64,000 nucleotides of DNA from Streptomyces sp. NBC_00102. Lineage in GTDB: Bacteria; Actinomycetota; Actinomycetes; Streptomycetales; Streptomycetaceae. How positions within the stretch are numbered: the stretch's first letter is position 1; every line of letters starts with the position of its first letter. Below, piece after piece: positions 27,209 through 36,584 of this stretch. Both the position numbers and the translations under genes were made by a program. The stretch is taken from contig NZ_JAPEMC010000001.1 in the NCBI RefSeq assembly GCF_026343115.1, positions 806,001 to 870,000 of the forward strand, read 5' to 3'. The notes under the pieces are model-generated. The model ran no database searches, had not been told where the DNA came from, and saw only the letters and a program-made list of their open reading frames with translations.

Positions 27209-27976
27209 ATGGCCCGACCTCGTACCCCCCTGCTGAGCCGAGAACGGATCGTCGAGGCGGCGGGCGCGCTGGTGGACGCGGAGGGCCTCGGTGCGGTCTC
27301 CACCCGGCGGCTCGCCGCCGAGCTGGGGGTCAGCGGGCCGTCGCTGTACAACCATTTCCGGAACAAGGACGAGATCCTCGAAGCGGTCGCGGACGCGGTG
27401 TCCGCCCAGGTCGATCTGTCGATGTTCGACGCGGACGATCCGCGCGACTGGCAGCGTTCCCTGTACGACTGGGCCGTCTCCTACCGCGCCGCGCTCTCCG
27501 CCCATCCGCACATCGTGCCGGTCCTGGCGCAGGGCCCCGGGCGGCGGCCGGCCGGGCTGCGGGTGGCCGACGCGGTGTTCGGCGCGATGGTCGACGCGGG
27601 CTGGCCGCGCGCCCAGGCCACGTACATCGGGGCGTTGATGCGGTACTTCGTCACGGGCTCCGCGCTGGGCTCCTTCGCGCGGGGTTTCGTGGACGACGAG
27701 ACGGCGTACGACCCCTCCGACTACCCGCACCTCGGCCAGGCCCACCTGCTCGCCGACCGGCGCCGGCAGGTGGACGAGGGGGCGTTCGAGACGGGGCTGC
27801 GGGCGCTGCTCGACGGGCTGGCGCTCCAGTACGCGCAACTGGAACCCGTCCGTACGCCTGCCCGGGGCCCGCGCGGGAACTCCGGGACGACCGGGGCGCG
27901 GCAGAGCCGATCGGGCCGGGACCACACGTCGGAACGCGAGAGCCTCCCGGGCCGGGACCACCGTGCGGACGATTGA
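27209..27976 (+). CDS. TetR/AcrR-family regulator, probably leaderless
   Basis: A 255-residue regulator with HTH RERIVEAAGALVDAEGLGAVSTRRLAAELGVSGPSLYNHF, followed by a TetR_C ligand domain. The C-terminal 40 residues (PARGPRGNSGTTGARQSR and on) are disordered and unusual for the family. No ribosome binding site precedes the ATG, but TACTAT lies 7 bp upstream, the right place for a -10 element of a leaderless mRNA. It is divergent from the acyl-CoA dehydrogenase (the small membrane protein gene lies between) and could regulate it. Confidence 0.87.
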   Translation: MARPRTPLLSRERIVEAAGALVDAEGLGAVSTRRLAAELGVSGPSLYNHFRNKDEILEAVADAVSAQVDLSMFDADDPRDWQRSLYDWAVSYRAALSAHPHIVPVLAQGPGRRPAGLRVADAVFGAMVDAGWPRAQATYIGALMRYFVTGSALGSFARGFVDDETAYDPSDYPHLGQAHLLADRRRQVDEGAFETGLRALLDGLALQYAQLEPVRTPARGPRGNSGTTGARQSRSGRDHTSERESLPGRDHRADD

Positions 27977-28030
27977 CGCTTCCCGCCAATTCAGTGGGCG
28001 CCCGACCCCCTGCCCCGTACGGTCCTGTCC

Positions 28031-29014
28031 ATGAGCACACCGCCCACCCCTGCCTCCCCGCCCCGATCCGGCCCCGACCGGAAGGCCGTCGCCGCCGCCT
28101 GCTTCACCGTCGTGCTGTGGGCGACCGCGTTCGTCTCCATCCGCAGCGCGGGCGATGCCTACTCCCCCGGCGCACTCGCCCTCGGCCGGCTGCTGGCGGG
28201 TTCCGTGGTGCTCGTCGCCCTGCTGCTCGTGCGCCGCGAGGGACTGCCGGCGCGCGGCGCCTGGCCCGGCATCGTCGTCTCCGGGCTCCTCTGGTTCGGG
28301 CTCTACATGGTGGTGCTCAACTGGGGCGAGCAGGAGGTCGACGCGGGGACCGCCGCGATGGTGGTGAACATCGGGCCGATCCTGATCGCGCTGCTCGGTG
28401 CCCGGCTGCTGGGCGAGGGTCTGCCACGCAGGCTGCTCGTGGGCATGGGGGTGTCCTTCGCGGGTGCCGTCGTCGTCGGTCTGTCCATGTCGGGTCACGG
28501 CGGTTCCTCGGTGCTCGGGGTGCTGCTCTGCTTCGTCGCCGCCATGACGTACGCGGCCGGCGTGGTCGCGCAGAAGCCCGCGCTGCGGCACGGTTCGCCG
28601 CTCCAGGTCACCGCCTTCGGCTGCCTGATCGGCGCGGCGGGCTGCCTTCCGTTCACCGGGGTGCTGGTCCACGAGGCCGCCGACGCCCCGCTCTCCGCCA
28701 CCCTCAACATGATCTATCTGGGCGTCTTCCCGACCGCGCTCGCCTTCACCACCTGGGCGTACGCGCTGGCGCGCACCACGGCCGGCCGGATGGGCTCCAC
28801 CACCTACGCGGTGCCCGCTCTCGTGGTGCTGCTGTCGTGGCTGGTGCTCGACGAGGTGCCGGCCGCGCTCTCCGTCCTCGGCGGGCTGCTCTGCCTGGCA
28901 GGGGTGGCGGTCTCCCGGACCCGTCCGCAGACTGGGCGCACGCGGAAGGTCGTGGCCGAGCCGGTGGAGGTAACCCCCGATGGCATCGAGCAACAGGAAA
29001 CCGGGCGGGTCTGA
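28031..29014 (+). CDS. EamA family (DMT superfamily) transporter
   Basis: A 327-residue membrane protein with ten hydrophobic segments formed by two EamA repeats (VVLWATAFVSIRSAG at the first, MTYAAGVVAQKPALR at the second). Such proteins export amino acids or metabolites. The C-terminal tail is cytoplasmic and overlaps the next gene (PPK2) by 35 bp. The start lies 54 bp after the TetR stop, so the TetR protein may control it. Confidence 0.9.
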   Translation: MSTPPTPASPPRSGPDRKAVAAACFTVVLWATAFVSIRSAGDAYSPGALALGRLLAGSVVLVALLLVRREGLPARGAWPGIVVSGLLWFGLYMVVLNWGEQEVDAGTAAMVVNIGPILIALLGARLLGEGLPRRLLVGMGVSFAGAVVVGLSMSGHGGSSVLGVLLCFVAAMTYAAGVVAQKPALRHGSPLQVTAFGCLIGAAGCLPFTGVLVHEAADAPLSATLNMIYLGVFPTALAFTTWAYALARTTAGRMGSTTYAVPALVVLLSWLVLDEVPAALSVLGGLLCLAGVAVSRTRPQTGRTRKVVAEPVEVTPDGIEQQETGRV

Positions 29015-30035
29015 CGGGCGGGCCCGGGCGCCCCGGCGACGTACCGCCGGGGCGGACTTCCCGGCCGAGGGCTCCCCGGCGCGGAGCGCTCCGCCCGAGT
29101 CGGAGGCGGATCACGCCGCCCGGTTCGGCGGACCGCACCTGGAGGGTTTCGGGGTCCGGGACCGGGGCGACGACGACCCCGAGCTGGTCACCCCCGAGGG
29201 CCGCGCCCGGGACGCCTGGCGGGAGGACTACCCGTATCCGCAGAAACTCGGCCGCAAGGCGTACGACAAGCAGAAGCGCGCCCTCCAGATCGAGCTGATC
29301 AAGCTCCAGCACTGGGTGAAGGAGCACGACGAGCGCCTGGTGATCATCTTCGAGGGGCGGGACGCGGCGGGCAAGGGCGGCACCATCAAGCGGTTCACCG
29401 AGCACCTCAACCCGCGCGGTGCCCGGGTGGTGGCCCTGGAGAAGCCGACCGAACGCGAGCGTTCCCAGTGGTACTTCCAGCGGTACGCGGTCCATCTTCC
29501 GACGGCGGGCGAGATCGTCCTCTTCGACCGGTCCTGGTACAACCGGGCCGGGGTGGAGCGGGTGATGGGCTTCTGCACCACCCGTGACTACCTGGAGTTC
29601 ATGCACCAGGCCCCCGGGTTCGAGCGGATGCTGGTGCGCGACGGCATCCACATCGTCAAGTTCTGGTTCTCCGTCTCGCGCAACGAGCAGCGCAACCGGT
29701 TCATGATCCGGCAGATCGACCCGGTGCGCCGCTGGAAGCTGAGCCCGGTCGACCTGGCGTCGCTCGACAAGTGGGACGCGTACACCGAGGCCAAGGAGTT
29801 GATGCTCTTCCACACGGACACGGCCGACGCGCCCTGGACGGTGGTGAAGAGCAACGACAAGAAGCGGGCGCGCCTGGAGGCGATGCGGCACGTGCTGGAC
29901 CGCTTCGACTATCCGGGCAAGGACGCGTCCGTGGTCGGCACCCCGGACCCGCTGGTCGTCGGCCCGGCGTCGCGGCTCTTCGAGGAGGGCGAGATGGACG
30001 CCCGGCTGCTCGCCCCGAGGCCGCCGAAGGGCTGA
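28980..30035 (+). CDS. ppk2: Polyphosphate kinase 2
   Basis: A 351-residue PPK2-family kinase that transfers phosphate between polyphosphate and nucleotides. Walker A is FEGRDAAGKGG; the lid and Walker B include ERSQWYFQRYAVHLP and LFDRSWYNRAGVERVMGFC. Residues 1-75 are a low-complexity basic/acidic extension before the core, which starts at LGRKAYDKQKRALQIEL. GGAGGTAA precedes the ATG inside the EamA gene. It is followed by PhoD, a phosphate-releasing phosphodiesterase, so the neighbourhood has a phosphate-storage and scavenging theme. Confidence 0.95.
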   Translation: MASSNRKPGGSDGRARAPRRRTAGADFPAEGSPARSAPPESEADHAARFGGPHLEGFGVRDRGDDDPELVTPEGRARDAWREDYPYPQKLGRKAYDKQKRALQIELIKLQHWVKEHDERLVIIFEGRDAAGKGGTIKRFTEHLNPRGARVVALEKPTERERSQWYFQRYAVHLPTAGEIVLFDRSWYNRAGVERVMGFCTTRDYLEFMHQAPGFERMLVRDGIHIVKFWFSVSRNEQRNRFMIRQIDPVRRWKLSPVDLASLDKWDAYTEAKELMLFHTDTADAPWTVVKSNDKKRARLEAMRHVLDRFDYPGKDASVVGTPDPLVVGPASRLFEEGEMDARLLAPRPPKG

Positions 30036-30115
30036 GGGCGGTACGTACCCCTCCGTGAGCGCACGAGTGTCCGGCTTCCGACGGCTCGGCGAACTTCTGC
30101 CGTTCGTAAGCCAGT

Positions 30116-30130
30116 TGACCGTACCGGTCA
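30116..30130. promoter_or_regulatory. Inverted repeat TGACCG-TAC-CGGTCA before phoD
   Basis: Perfect 6-bp arms with a 3-bp centre, 15 bp before the GTG start. The three GTT/GGTC-like units around it are spaced 12 bp rather than the 11 bp of Streptomyces PhoP boxes, so I prefer an operator reading to a PHO box. Confidence 0.45.
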
Positions 30131-30145
30131 GTAGGGTGTGCGCCC

Positions 30146-31792
30146 GTGACCACACAACACGCTCCCGCACCCAGCCGTCGTACGGTCGTCAAGGCAGCGG
30201 CCGCCACGGCCGTCGCCGCCCCCGTCCTGCTCGGCGCGACCGCAGCGCGGGCCGCCGACGGGCCGGTCTTCCTGCACGGCGTCGCCTCCGGCGATCCGCT
30301 CCCCGACGGCGTCCTCCTGTGGACCCGCGTCACGCCCTCCCCGGACGCCGTACCCGGCTCCGGCCTCGGCGCGGACACCCCGGTCGGCTGGGAGATCGCC
30401 GAGGACAAGGCGTTCTCCCGCACGGTCGCCTCCGGTACGTCGGTCGCCCGGGCCGCGTCCGACCACACCGTCAAGGCGGACGTCCGGGGGCTGCGTCCGG
30501 CCACCGCCTACTTCTTCCGCTTCACGGCGGCGGACGGGCGGGTCCTCTCCCCCGTGGGCCGTACCCGCACCGCGCCCGCCGCCGGGGCGGCGACGCCCGG
30601 CGTCCGCTTCGGCGTGGTCTCCTGCGCCAACTGGGAGGCCGGATTCTTCTCCCCCTACCGGCACCTCGCGGCCCGTGCCGACCTGGACGCCGTGCTGCAC
30701 CTCGGCGACTACATCTACGAGTACGCGTCCGGCGGTTACGCGCACGGGGACACCGTGGTGCGCCCGCACTCGCCGCTGCACGAAATCCTCACCCTGGCCG
30801 ACTACCGCACCCGGCACGCCACGTACAAGACGGACGCCGACCTCCAGGCCCTGCACGCCGCCCACCCGGTGATAGCGATCTGGGACGACCACGAGTTCGC
30901 CAACGACGCCTGGTCCGGCGGCGCCGAGAACCACACCCCGGCGACCGAGGGCGTGTGGGCCGACCGGGTCGCGGCGGCCAAGCGGGCGTACTTCGAGTGG
31001 ATGCCGGTCCGCGCCTCCACCGAGGGCACCGTCTACCGCAGGCTCTCCTTCGGCAACCTCGCCGAGCTGCACCTGCTCGACCTGCGCAGCTTCCGCTCCG
31101 CACAGGCGTCCGTCGGCAGCGGCTCGGTCGACGACCCGGAGCGCACCATCACCGGCCGGGCCCAGCTGGACTGGCTGAAGGCCGGTCTCGCCGGATCGTC
31201 GGCCGCCTGGAAGCTGGTCGGCACGTCCGTGATGATCTCCCCGGTCGCCTTCGGCTCCGTCCCCGCCGACGTGCTCGCGCCGCTCGCGGAGTTGCTGGGC
31301 CTGCCCGGCGGCGGCATCGCCGTCAACGTCGACCAGTGGGACGGCTACACCGACGACCGCAAGGAGCTGATCGACCACCTGCGGGACAGGTCGGTGACCA
31401 ACACGGTCTTCCTGACCGGTGACATCCACATGGCGTGGGCCAACGACGTGCCGGTAAAGGCCGCGACCTATCCGCTGTCGGCGTCCGCCGCCACCGAGTT
31501 CGTGGTGACCTCGGTGACCTCGGACAACCTCGACGACATCCTGGGTGTCCCCGCACACACGGTCTCCGAGGTCGCCGCCCTGGCCGTGAAGGCCGCCAAC
31601 CGCCACGTGAAGTGGGTCGACATGGACGGGCACGGCTACGGGGTCCTCGACGTGACCGCCGCCCGCTCGCAGATGGACTACTACGCGGTCTCCGACAAGA
31701 CCCGCCAGGACGCCACGGCCGCCTGGGTCCGCTCGTACCGCACGCTCGACGGCACCCAGAAGGTCGAGCGGGTCGACGCCCCGGTGCGCTGA
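30146..31792 (+). CDS. phoD: Alkaline phosphatase D (PhoD), Tat-secreted
   Basis: A 548-residue phosphatase/phosphodiesterase beginning with GTG. The twin-arginine signal [17 protein letters not shown] ends near ARAAD. The fibronectin-like N-domain ([21 protein letters not shown]) and the metallo-core follow: [33 protein letters not shown] and LTGDIHMAW, which supply the Fe/Ca ligands of PhoD enzymes. It hydrolyses phosphate mono- and diesters, such as teichoic acids, outside the cell. A strong hairpin follows. Confidence 0.94.
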   Translation: MTTQHAPAPSRRTVVKAAAATAVAAPVLLGATAARAADGPVFLHGVASGDPLPDGVLLWTRVTPSPDAVPGSGLGADTPVGWEIAEDKAFSRTVASGTSVARAASDHTVKADVRGLRPATAYFFRFTAADGRVLSPVGRTRTAPAAGAATPGVRFGVVSCANWEAGFFSPYRHLAARADLDAVLHLGDYIYEYASGGYAHGDTVVRPHSPLHEILTLADYRTRHATYKTDADLQALHAAHPVIAIWDDHEFANDAWSGGAENHTPATEGVWADRVAAAKRAYFEWMPVRASTEGTVYRRLSFGNLAELHLLDLRSFRSAQASVGSGSVDDPERTITGRAQLDWLKAGLAGSSAAWKLVGTSVMISPVAFGSVPADVLAPLAELLGLPGGGIAVNVDQWDGYTDDRKELIDHLRDRSVTNTVFLTGDIHMAWANDVPVKAATYPLSASAATEFVVTSVTSDNLDDILGVPAHTVSEVAALAVKAANRHVKWVDMDGHGYGVLDVTAARSQMDYYAVSDKTRQDATAAWVRSYRTLDGTQKVERVDAPVR

Positions 31793-31825
31793 CCCGCAGG
31801 CCGAACCACCCGCGACCCACGCCGT

Positions 31826-31857
31826 CGCCCGCCCGTGCCGGGAGGTACGGGCGGGCG
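31826..31857. terminator. Bidirectional terminator between phoD and ADH
   Basis: Perfect 11-bp stem CGCCCGCCCGT/ACGGGCGGGCG with a 10-nt loop, between convergent genes. Confidence 0.75.
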
Positions 31858-31889
31858 GTGGCGCCCCTCCACCCGTGGCGCGCCGCGGC

Positions 31890-32969
31890 TCAGAACGTGA
31901 CCAGGGCCCGGCCGCCCTTTCCGGCGATCATGTTCTCGAAGGCGGCGGGGATGCCGTCGAGGGAGATCCGCTCGGTGACCATCGACGAGACGTCGAAGCG
32001 GCCCGCGCGGATGTGTGCGGCGAGCACCGGCAGATCGCGTTCCGGGTCGCTGTTGCCGTAGACGCAGCCGGTCAGGGTGCGGCCCCAGTGGAAGATCTCC
32101 AGGGCGTTGAAGGTGACGTCCTGGTCCTTGGCTCCGATGCCGACGACGGTGGTGCGGCCGCCCCTGCGGGTGGACTCCCAGGCGGTACGGATGGTCTGCG
32201 CGCGGCCCACGCACTCCACGGCCACGTCCGCGCCCACCCCGTCGGTGAGTTTGCGGATCTCGCGCGGGGTGGTGGCGGAGGCGACGACGTAATCGGTGGC
32301 GCCGGCCAGGCGTGCCAGCTCCTCCTTCTCCGGTGTGACGTCCACCGCGACGATCCGGGAGGCCCCGGCGATGCGCGCCGACTGGAGCACGGCGAGGCCG
32401 ACCCCGCCGATCCCGAACACGGCCACGGTCTCCCCGGCGCGTACCCGGGCGGAGTGGTGGACCGCGCCGTAGCCGGTGAGTACCGCGCAGCCGAGGAGGG
32501 CCGCGTCGGTGAGCGGGATGCCGGCCGGGGCGGGCAGCACGCAGTTCGCGGCGACGAGGGTCTCCTGCGCGAACGCGCCGACGTTCAGGCCGGGGTGGAG
32601 TTCGGTGCCGTCGGCGAGACGGGCGTGGACGTTCGCGGCGCCCTTCAGTGCGTCGGCGCAGAGCCAGACCTCGCCGATCCGGCAGGGGTGACAAACGCCG
32701 CATGAGGGGGCCCAGTTGAGGACGACCCCGTCGCCGGGGGCGACGTGCTCGACGCCCTCGCCGACCTCCAGCACGGTGCCCGCGCCCTCGTGGCCGAGTA
32801 CGCAGGGCACCGGCAGCCGCATGGTGCCGTTGCTCAGGGAGAGGTCGGAGTGGCAGACCCCGGCGGCGGCCAGGCTCACCCTCACCTGGCCGGGACCGGT
32901 CTCCGGCAGCTCGATGTCGGTGATCTCCAGCGGCGCTTGGACGGCGGGCAGTACGGCGGCGCGAACCAC
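31890..32969 (-). CDS. Zinc-dependent alcohol dehydrogenase (class III-like)
   Basis: A 359-residue medium-chain dehydrogenase starting with GTG behind GAGGAG. Catalytic zinc ligands lie in GVCHSD and GHEGAG. The structural zinc lobe is SCGVCHPCRIGEVWLC. The Rossmann motif is VFGIGGVGLAVLQSARIAGA, and VAVDV with an Asp implies NAD. The pattern resembles Streptomyces aryl/alkyl alcohol and mycothiol-dependent dehydrogenases. It is 89 bp downstream of an aldehyde dehydrogenase on the same strand; together they could oxidise an alcohol to an acid. Confidence 0.93.
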   Translation of the reverse strand: MVRAAVLPAVQAPLEITDIELPETGPGQVRVSLAAAGVCHSDLSLSNGTMRLPVPCVLGHEGAGTVLEVGEGVEHVAPGDGVVLNWAPSCGVCHPCRIGEVWLCADALKGAANVHARLADGTELHPGLNVGAFAQETLVAANCVLPAPAGIPLTDAALLGCAVLTGYGAVHHSARVRAGETVAVFGIGGVGLAVLQSARIAGASRIVAVDVTPEKEELARLAGATDYVVASATTPREIRKLTDGVGADVAVECVGRAQTIRTAWESTRRGGRTTVVGIGAKDQDVTFNALEIFHWGRTLTGCVYGNSDPERDLPVLAAHIRAGRFDVSSMVTERISLDGIPAAFENMIAGKGGRALVTF

Positions 32970-33058
32970 GGACGGCTCCTCGGTTGGTGGGCCGGCCCGG
33001 CGGGACCGGCGGCGGATCGGTGGGCGCGGGGGCGGATCGGCGGGCAGGAATGCCGGGT

Positions 33059-34453
33059 TCAGAACTGGAAGGACTTCGTCTGGAGGTACTCGGCGAGACC
33101 GTGCGGGCCGAGTTCGCGGCCGACGCCGGACTGCTTGTAGCCGCCGAAGGGAGCCAGCGGGTTGAAACGGCCGCCGTTGATGTCGACCTGCCCGGTCTCC
33201 ATCCGGCGGGCGAAGGCGACGGCCTGCTCGTCGTCGGCCGCCCAGACCGCACCGGCCAGGCCGTAGACGGTTCCGTTGGCGATCCGCAGGGCGTCCTCCT
33301 CGTCCTCGTACCGGAGGATGGAGAGGACCGGGCCGAAGATCTCCTCCTGGGCGATGGTCATCTCCGGGGTGACGTCGGCGAAGACGGTGGGGCTGACCCA
33401 ATAGCCCACCCCCTGAGGCCAGTCGGGGCCTCCGGCGACGAGCCGGGCGCCTTCCGCGACGCCCTTCTCGATGTAACTCCGCACCCGTGCACGCTGCTTG
33501 GCGTTGACGACGGGGCCGATCCGCTCCCCTGGTACGTACTTGGCGACGGCCGCCGCCGCGAGGTCCACGGCCTCCTCGTACCGCTCCGCGTCCACCAGCA
33601 TCCGGGTCCACGCGCTGCAGGTCTGGCCGGAGTTGGACATCACGTTGGCGACGCCGACGTTGACGGCCTTGGCGAGGTCGGCGCCCGGCAGGATGACGTT
33701 GGCGGACTTGCCGCCCAGTTCCAGCGCGACGCGCTTGACCGCTCCGCTCGCGGTGGCGCCGATCGACCGGCCCACGGCCGTGGAGCCGGTGAAGGAGACG
33801 AGGTCCACCCCGGGGTGTTCGGCGAGCGCCTGCCCGGCGACCGGGCCGAGCCCGGTGACCAGGTTGAAGACGCCGGCCGGGATCCCGGCCTCCTCGGTCG
33901 CCTCCGCGAAGAGCTGGGCGGTCAGCGGGGTGTCCTCGGCGGGCTTGAGGACGACCGTGCAGCCGGCGGCCAGCGCGGGGGCCACCTTGGCGACGATCTG
34001 GTGGAGCGGGTAATTCCAGGGGGTGATCGCGCCGACGACCCCGACCGGCTCGTGCAGCACGGTGGAGTTGCCGAGCTTCTCCTCGAAGGCGTACGTGGCG
34101 GCGAGTTCGGCGTACGAACCGGCGACCAGCACCGGTACGCCCGCGTGCACGGTCCGCGAGAGCCGGAGCGGGGAGCCGAGTTCGGCGGTGACCGTCGCGG
34201 CGATCTCCTCCGCGCGGGCCGCGAGGACGTCCCGCAGGGCGGCGAGCCGTGCGGCCCGCCCTGCGGGCGGGGTAGCGGCCCAGCCGGGGAACGCGGCGCG
34301 CGCGGCGCGTACGGCGGCGTCCACGTCGGCGGCCGTACCCGCGGGCACATGGGCGATGACCTGCTCGTCGGCCGGGTTCACGACCGCGATGGTGTCGCGG
34401 CCCCCGGCGGGCCGCCATGCGCCGCCGATGTACATCCCGTCGTGCGCCTTCAT
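33059..34453 (-). CDS. Aldehyde dehydrogenase family protein
   Basis: A 464-residue NAD(P)-dependent aldehyde dehydrogenase. Motifs: ITPWNYPLHQ, VLKPAEDTPL, FTGSTAVGRSIG, the general base Glu245 in LELGGKSA, the nucleophile Cys279 in NSGQTCSA, and EEIFGPVL. A GGAGGAA precedes the ATG. It is the first gene of the ALDH/ADH pair. The promoter region has the palindrome AAACTAGCGCTGTTAGTTT shared with the acyl-CoA dehydrogenase promoter at 26554, so the alcohol, aldehyde and acyl-CoA steps may be co-regulated. Confidence 0.95.
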   Translation of the reverse strand: MKAHDGMYIGGAWRPAGGRDTIAVVNPADEQVIAHVPAGTAADVDAAVRAARAAFPGWAATPPAGRAARLAALRDVLAARAEEIAATVTAELGSPLRLSRTVHAGVPVLVAGSYAELAATYAFEEKLGNSTVLHEPVGVVGAITPWNYPLHQIVAKVAPALAAGCTVVLKPAEDTPLTAQLFAEATEEAGIPAGVFNLVTGLGPVAGQALAEHPGVDLVSFTGSTAVGRSIGATASGAVKRVALELGGKSANVILPGADLAKAVNVGVANVMSNSGQTCSAWTRMLVDAERYEEAVDLAAAAVAKYVPGERIGPVVNAKQRARVRSYIEKGVAEGARLVAGGPDWPQGVGYWVSPTVFADVTPEMTIAQEEIFGPVLSILRYEDEEDALRIANGTVYGLAGAVWAADDEQAVAFARRMETGQVDINGGRFNPLAPFGGYKQSGVGRELGPHGLAEYLQTKSFQF

Positions 34454-34570
34454 GGGCTGTTCCTCCCGGGCTTGCGGTGTTCGTCCGGCTCTGGGTGTCC
34501 GTCCGGCTCCCGGCCGCCCCGGCCCCGGCAGGCCGGACCCGGTCGGCGGAACGGTGGAGCGGCGGAGTCT

Positions 34571-34589
34571 CAAACTAGCGCTGTTAGTT
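34571..34589. promoter_or_regulatory. Palindromic operator upstream of ALDH/ADH operon
   Basis: AAACTAGCGCTGTTAGTTT, a 19-bp palindrome-like site in a T-rich patch, 118 bp before the ALDH start. It is the second copy of the element at 26554-26572. Nothing else stands out in the 323-bp gap to the ABC permease gene. Confidence 0.65.
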
Positions 34590-34776
34590 TTTGTACGCCA
34601 GGGCCGGTGCGGACGGAGTCCGGAGACGCGCGTCACGTGGGCACCGGCCGCACGGTGGACGCGACCGGGAAACGCCGAGGGGCGGCGCTCTCCGGCTCGG
34701 TGCCGGGTCACGCCGCCCTGGGGCGGTACGGGTCGCGGGGGACGGGCCGCACTGCGGCCCGCGGAGTCACGACCGC

Positions 34777-35562
34777 TTACTTCGGGTCGGCGTTGAAGGT
34801 CTTGGTCGACCAGAGGTAGCCGAGTACCGAGAGGCCGAGGCACCAGGCGACTGCGATCCATCCGTTGTTGCCGATCCCGGTGCCGAGGAGGAGTCCGCGC
34901 AGGGTCTCGATGGCCGGGGTGAACGGCTGGTACTCGGCGATCGGCTGGAACCAGCCGGGCATGGTGTCGACGGGGACGAAGGCGCTGGAGAGGAGCGGCA
35001 GCAGGATCAGCGGCATCGCGTTGTTGCTCGCCGCCTCCACGGTCGGGCTGACCAGACCCATACCGACCGCGATCCAGGTGAGCGCCAGGGCGAAGAGCAC
35101 CAGCAGACCGAAGGCGGCCAGCCACTCCAGCACGGTGGCGTCGGTGGAGCGGAAGCCGATGGCGACCCCGACCGCCCCGACGAGGACGACGCTGGCGACC
35201 GACTGCATCACGCTGCCGACGACGTGTCCGACGAGGACCGATCCCCGGTGGATCGCCATGGTGCGGAAGCGGGCGATGATGCCCTCGGTCATGTCCATCG
35301 AGACCGAGACCGCACTGCCGACCACGGTGCTTCCGATGGTCATCAGGAGGAGGCCCGGGACGATGTAGGCGATGTAGTCGGAGCGGTCCCCGCCGCCGAT
35401 GCCCGCGCTCATGGTGTCGCCGAAGATGTAGACGAAGAGCAGCAACAGCATGATCGGCGTGAGCAGCAGGTTCAGGGTGAGCGAGGGGTAGCGCCGGGCG
35501 TGCAGCAGGTTGCGGCGCAGCATCGTGGACGAGTCGCGCACGGCGAGGGAGAGGGTGCTCAT
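34777..35562 (-). CDS. ABC-2 type permease (DrrB-like)
   Basis: A 261-residue membrane protein with six hydrophobic segments. The N-terminal cytoplasmic region (RRNLLHARRYPSLTLNLLLTPIMLLLLFVYIFG) and the ABC-2 signature LPLLSSAFVPVDTMPGWFQPIAEYQPFTPAIETLRGLLLG are typical of daunorubicin-resistance DrrB-type exporters. The ATG overlaps the stop of the ATPase gene (ATGA). It should form the pore for drug or lipid export. Confidence 0.93.
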   Translation of the reverse strand: MSTLSLAVRDSSTMLRRNLLHARRYPSLTLNLLLTPIMLLLLFVYIFGDTMSAGIGGGDRSDYIAYIVPGLLLMTIGSTVVGSAVSVSMDMTEGIIARFRTMAIHRGSVLVGHVVGSVMQSVASVVLVGAVGVAIGFRSTDATVLEWLAAFGLLVLFALALTWIAVGMGLVSPTVEAASNNAMPLILLPLLSSAFVPVDTMPGWFQPIAEYQPFTPAIETLRGLLLGTGIGNNGWIAVAWCLGLSVLGYLWSTKTFNADPK

Positions 35563-36572
35563 CGGACGTCCTCCTTGGACGGGGGCGGCACGGACTGTCC
35601 GCCGGACTGGTCGGACTGGTCGGACTGGTGGGGGACGCGGGCTCCGCCGGTGAGGGCGAAGAAGACGTCGTCGAGGTCGGGGGTGTGGACGGTGAGTTCG
35701 TCGGCTTCGACGCCTGCGGTGTCGAGGCGGTCGAGGATGGTGCGCAGTTCGCGCTGGCTGCCGTCGCTGAGGATCTGGAGGGCGAGGGCGTCGTCGTCGC
35801 GGGAGGCGTCGGGCAGGGCGGCGGCGGCTTCGCGGTAGGCGGTGGGGTCGGTGAAGCGGAGGCGTACGTGTCCGCCGGGGACGAGGCGTTTGAGTTCGTC
35901 GGCGGTGCCTTCGGCGGCGATCTTGCCGTCGTGGAGGACGGCGATGCGGTCGGCGAGTTCGTCGGCTTCGTCGAGGTACTGGGTGGTGAGGAAGACGGTG
36001 ACGCCGCCGGTGACGAGTTGGCGGATGATGCCCCACATGGTGTGGCGGGAGCGGGGGTCGAGTCCGGTGGTGGGTTCGTCGAGGAAGATGATCCGCGGGT
36101 TGCCGACCAGGGTCATGGCGATGTCGAGGCGGCGTTTCATGCCGCCGGAGTAGGTGGAGGCGGGCTTCTTCGCCGCCTCCGTGAGGTCGAAGCGTTCCAG
36201 CAGTTCGGCGGCGACCCGCTTGCCCTCGGCCTTGGAGAGGTGGTGCAGGTCGGCCATGAGGAGCATGTTCTCCTCGCCGGTGATCAGTCCGTCGACGGCG
36301 GAGAACTGTCCGGTGACGCCGATCGCGGCCCGTACCGCCTGCGGGGCGGCGGCCAGGTCGTGGCCGCCGACGCTCAGCTCGCCGGAGTCGGCGGTGATGA
36401 GGGTGGAGAGGATCTTGACGACGGTGGTCTTGCCGGCCCCGTTCGGGCCGAGCAGGGAGAAGATCGTCCCGGCCGGGACGGCCAGGTCGATGCCGTCGAG
36501 GACCGTCTTGTCGCCGTAGGACTTGCGCAGACCGTTCGCCGCGATGGCCAGGTCGGGGGTGGGGAGTGCCAT
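35559..36572 (-). CDS. ABC exporter ATP-binding protein (DrrA-like)
   Basis: A 337-residue ATPase: Walker A GPNGAGKTT, Q-loop VTGQFSAVD, signature YSGGMKRRLDIA, Walker B IIFLDEPTTGLD and the H-loop replaced by Gln (LTTQYLDEADELAD), as is usual in DrrA. The C-terminal domain has DLDDVFFALTGG, the DrrA/CtrA regulatory pattern. A tandem DQS repeat near the C-terminus comes from 9-bp repeats in the DNA. AAAGGAG precedes the ATG; the DUF4097 gene ends 12 bp upstream. Confidence 0.94.
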   Translation of the reverse strand: MALPTPDLAIAANGLRKSYGDKTVLDGIDLAVPAGTIFSLLGPNGAGKTTVVKILSTLITADSGELSVGGHDLAAAPQAVRAAIGVTGQFSAVDGLITGEENMLLMADLHHLSKAEGKRVAAELLERFDLTEAAKKPASTYSGGMKRRLDIAMTLVGNPRIIFLDEPTTGLDPRSRHTMWGIIRQLVTGGVTVFLTTQYLDEADELADRIAVLHDGKIAAEGTADELKRLVPGGHVRLRFTDPTAYREAAAALPDASRDDDALALQILSDGSQRELRTILDRLDTAGVEADELTVHTPDLDDVFFALTGGARVPHQSDQSDQSGGQSVPPPSKEDVR

Positions 36573-36584
36573 GGGGGTGCTCCT

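Larger units (their letters stand above)
26584..27214. repeat. 20-bp direct repeat at two gene starts (26584-26603 and 27195-27214)
   Basis: CYACTATGTGCCGCAYGGCC occurs at 26584-26603, upstream of the acyl-CoA dehydrogenase, and at 27195-27214, over the start codon of the second TetR gene; two of 20 bases differ. It may be that TetR protein's binding site, or a shared promoter element since TACTAT fits a -10 box. Confidence 0.55.

Noticed and set aside
30108..30140. PhoP (PHO) box upstream of phoD
   Set aside because: GTTCG/GTTGA/GGTCA units are 12 bp apart instead of the 11-bp direct-repeat spacing, and only one unit fits the GTTCA core.
35585..35630. Short tandem repeat (9-bp CTGGTCGGA units) as a regulatory repeat
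   Set aside because: It lies inside the DrrA-like coding sequence and simply encodes a DQS repeat.
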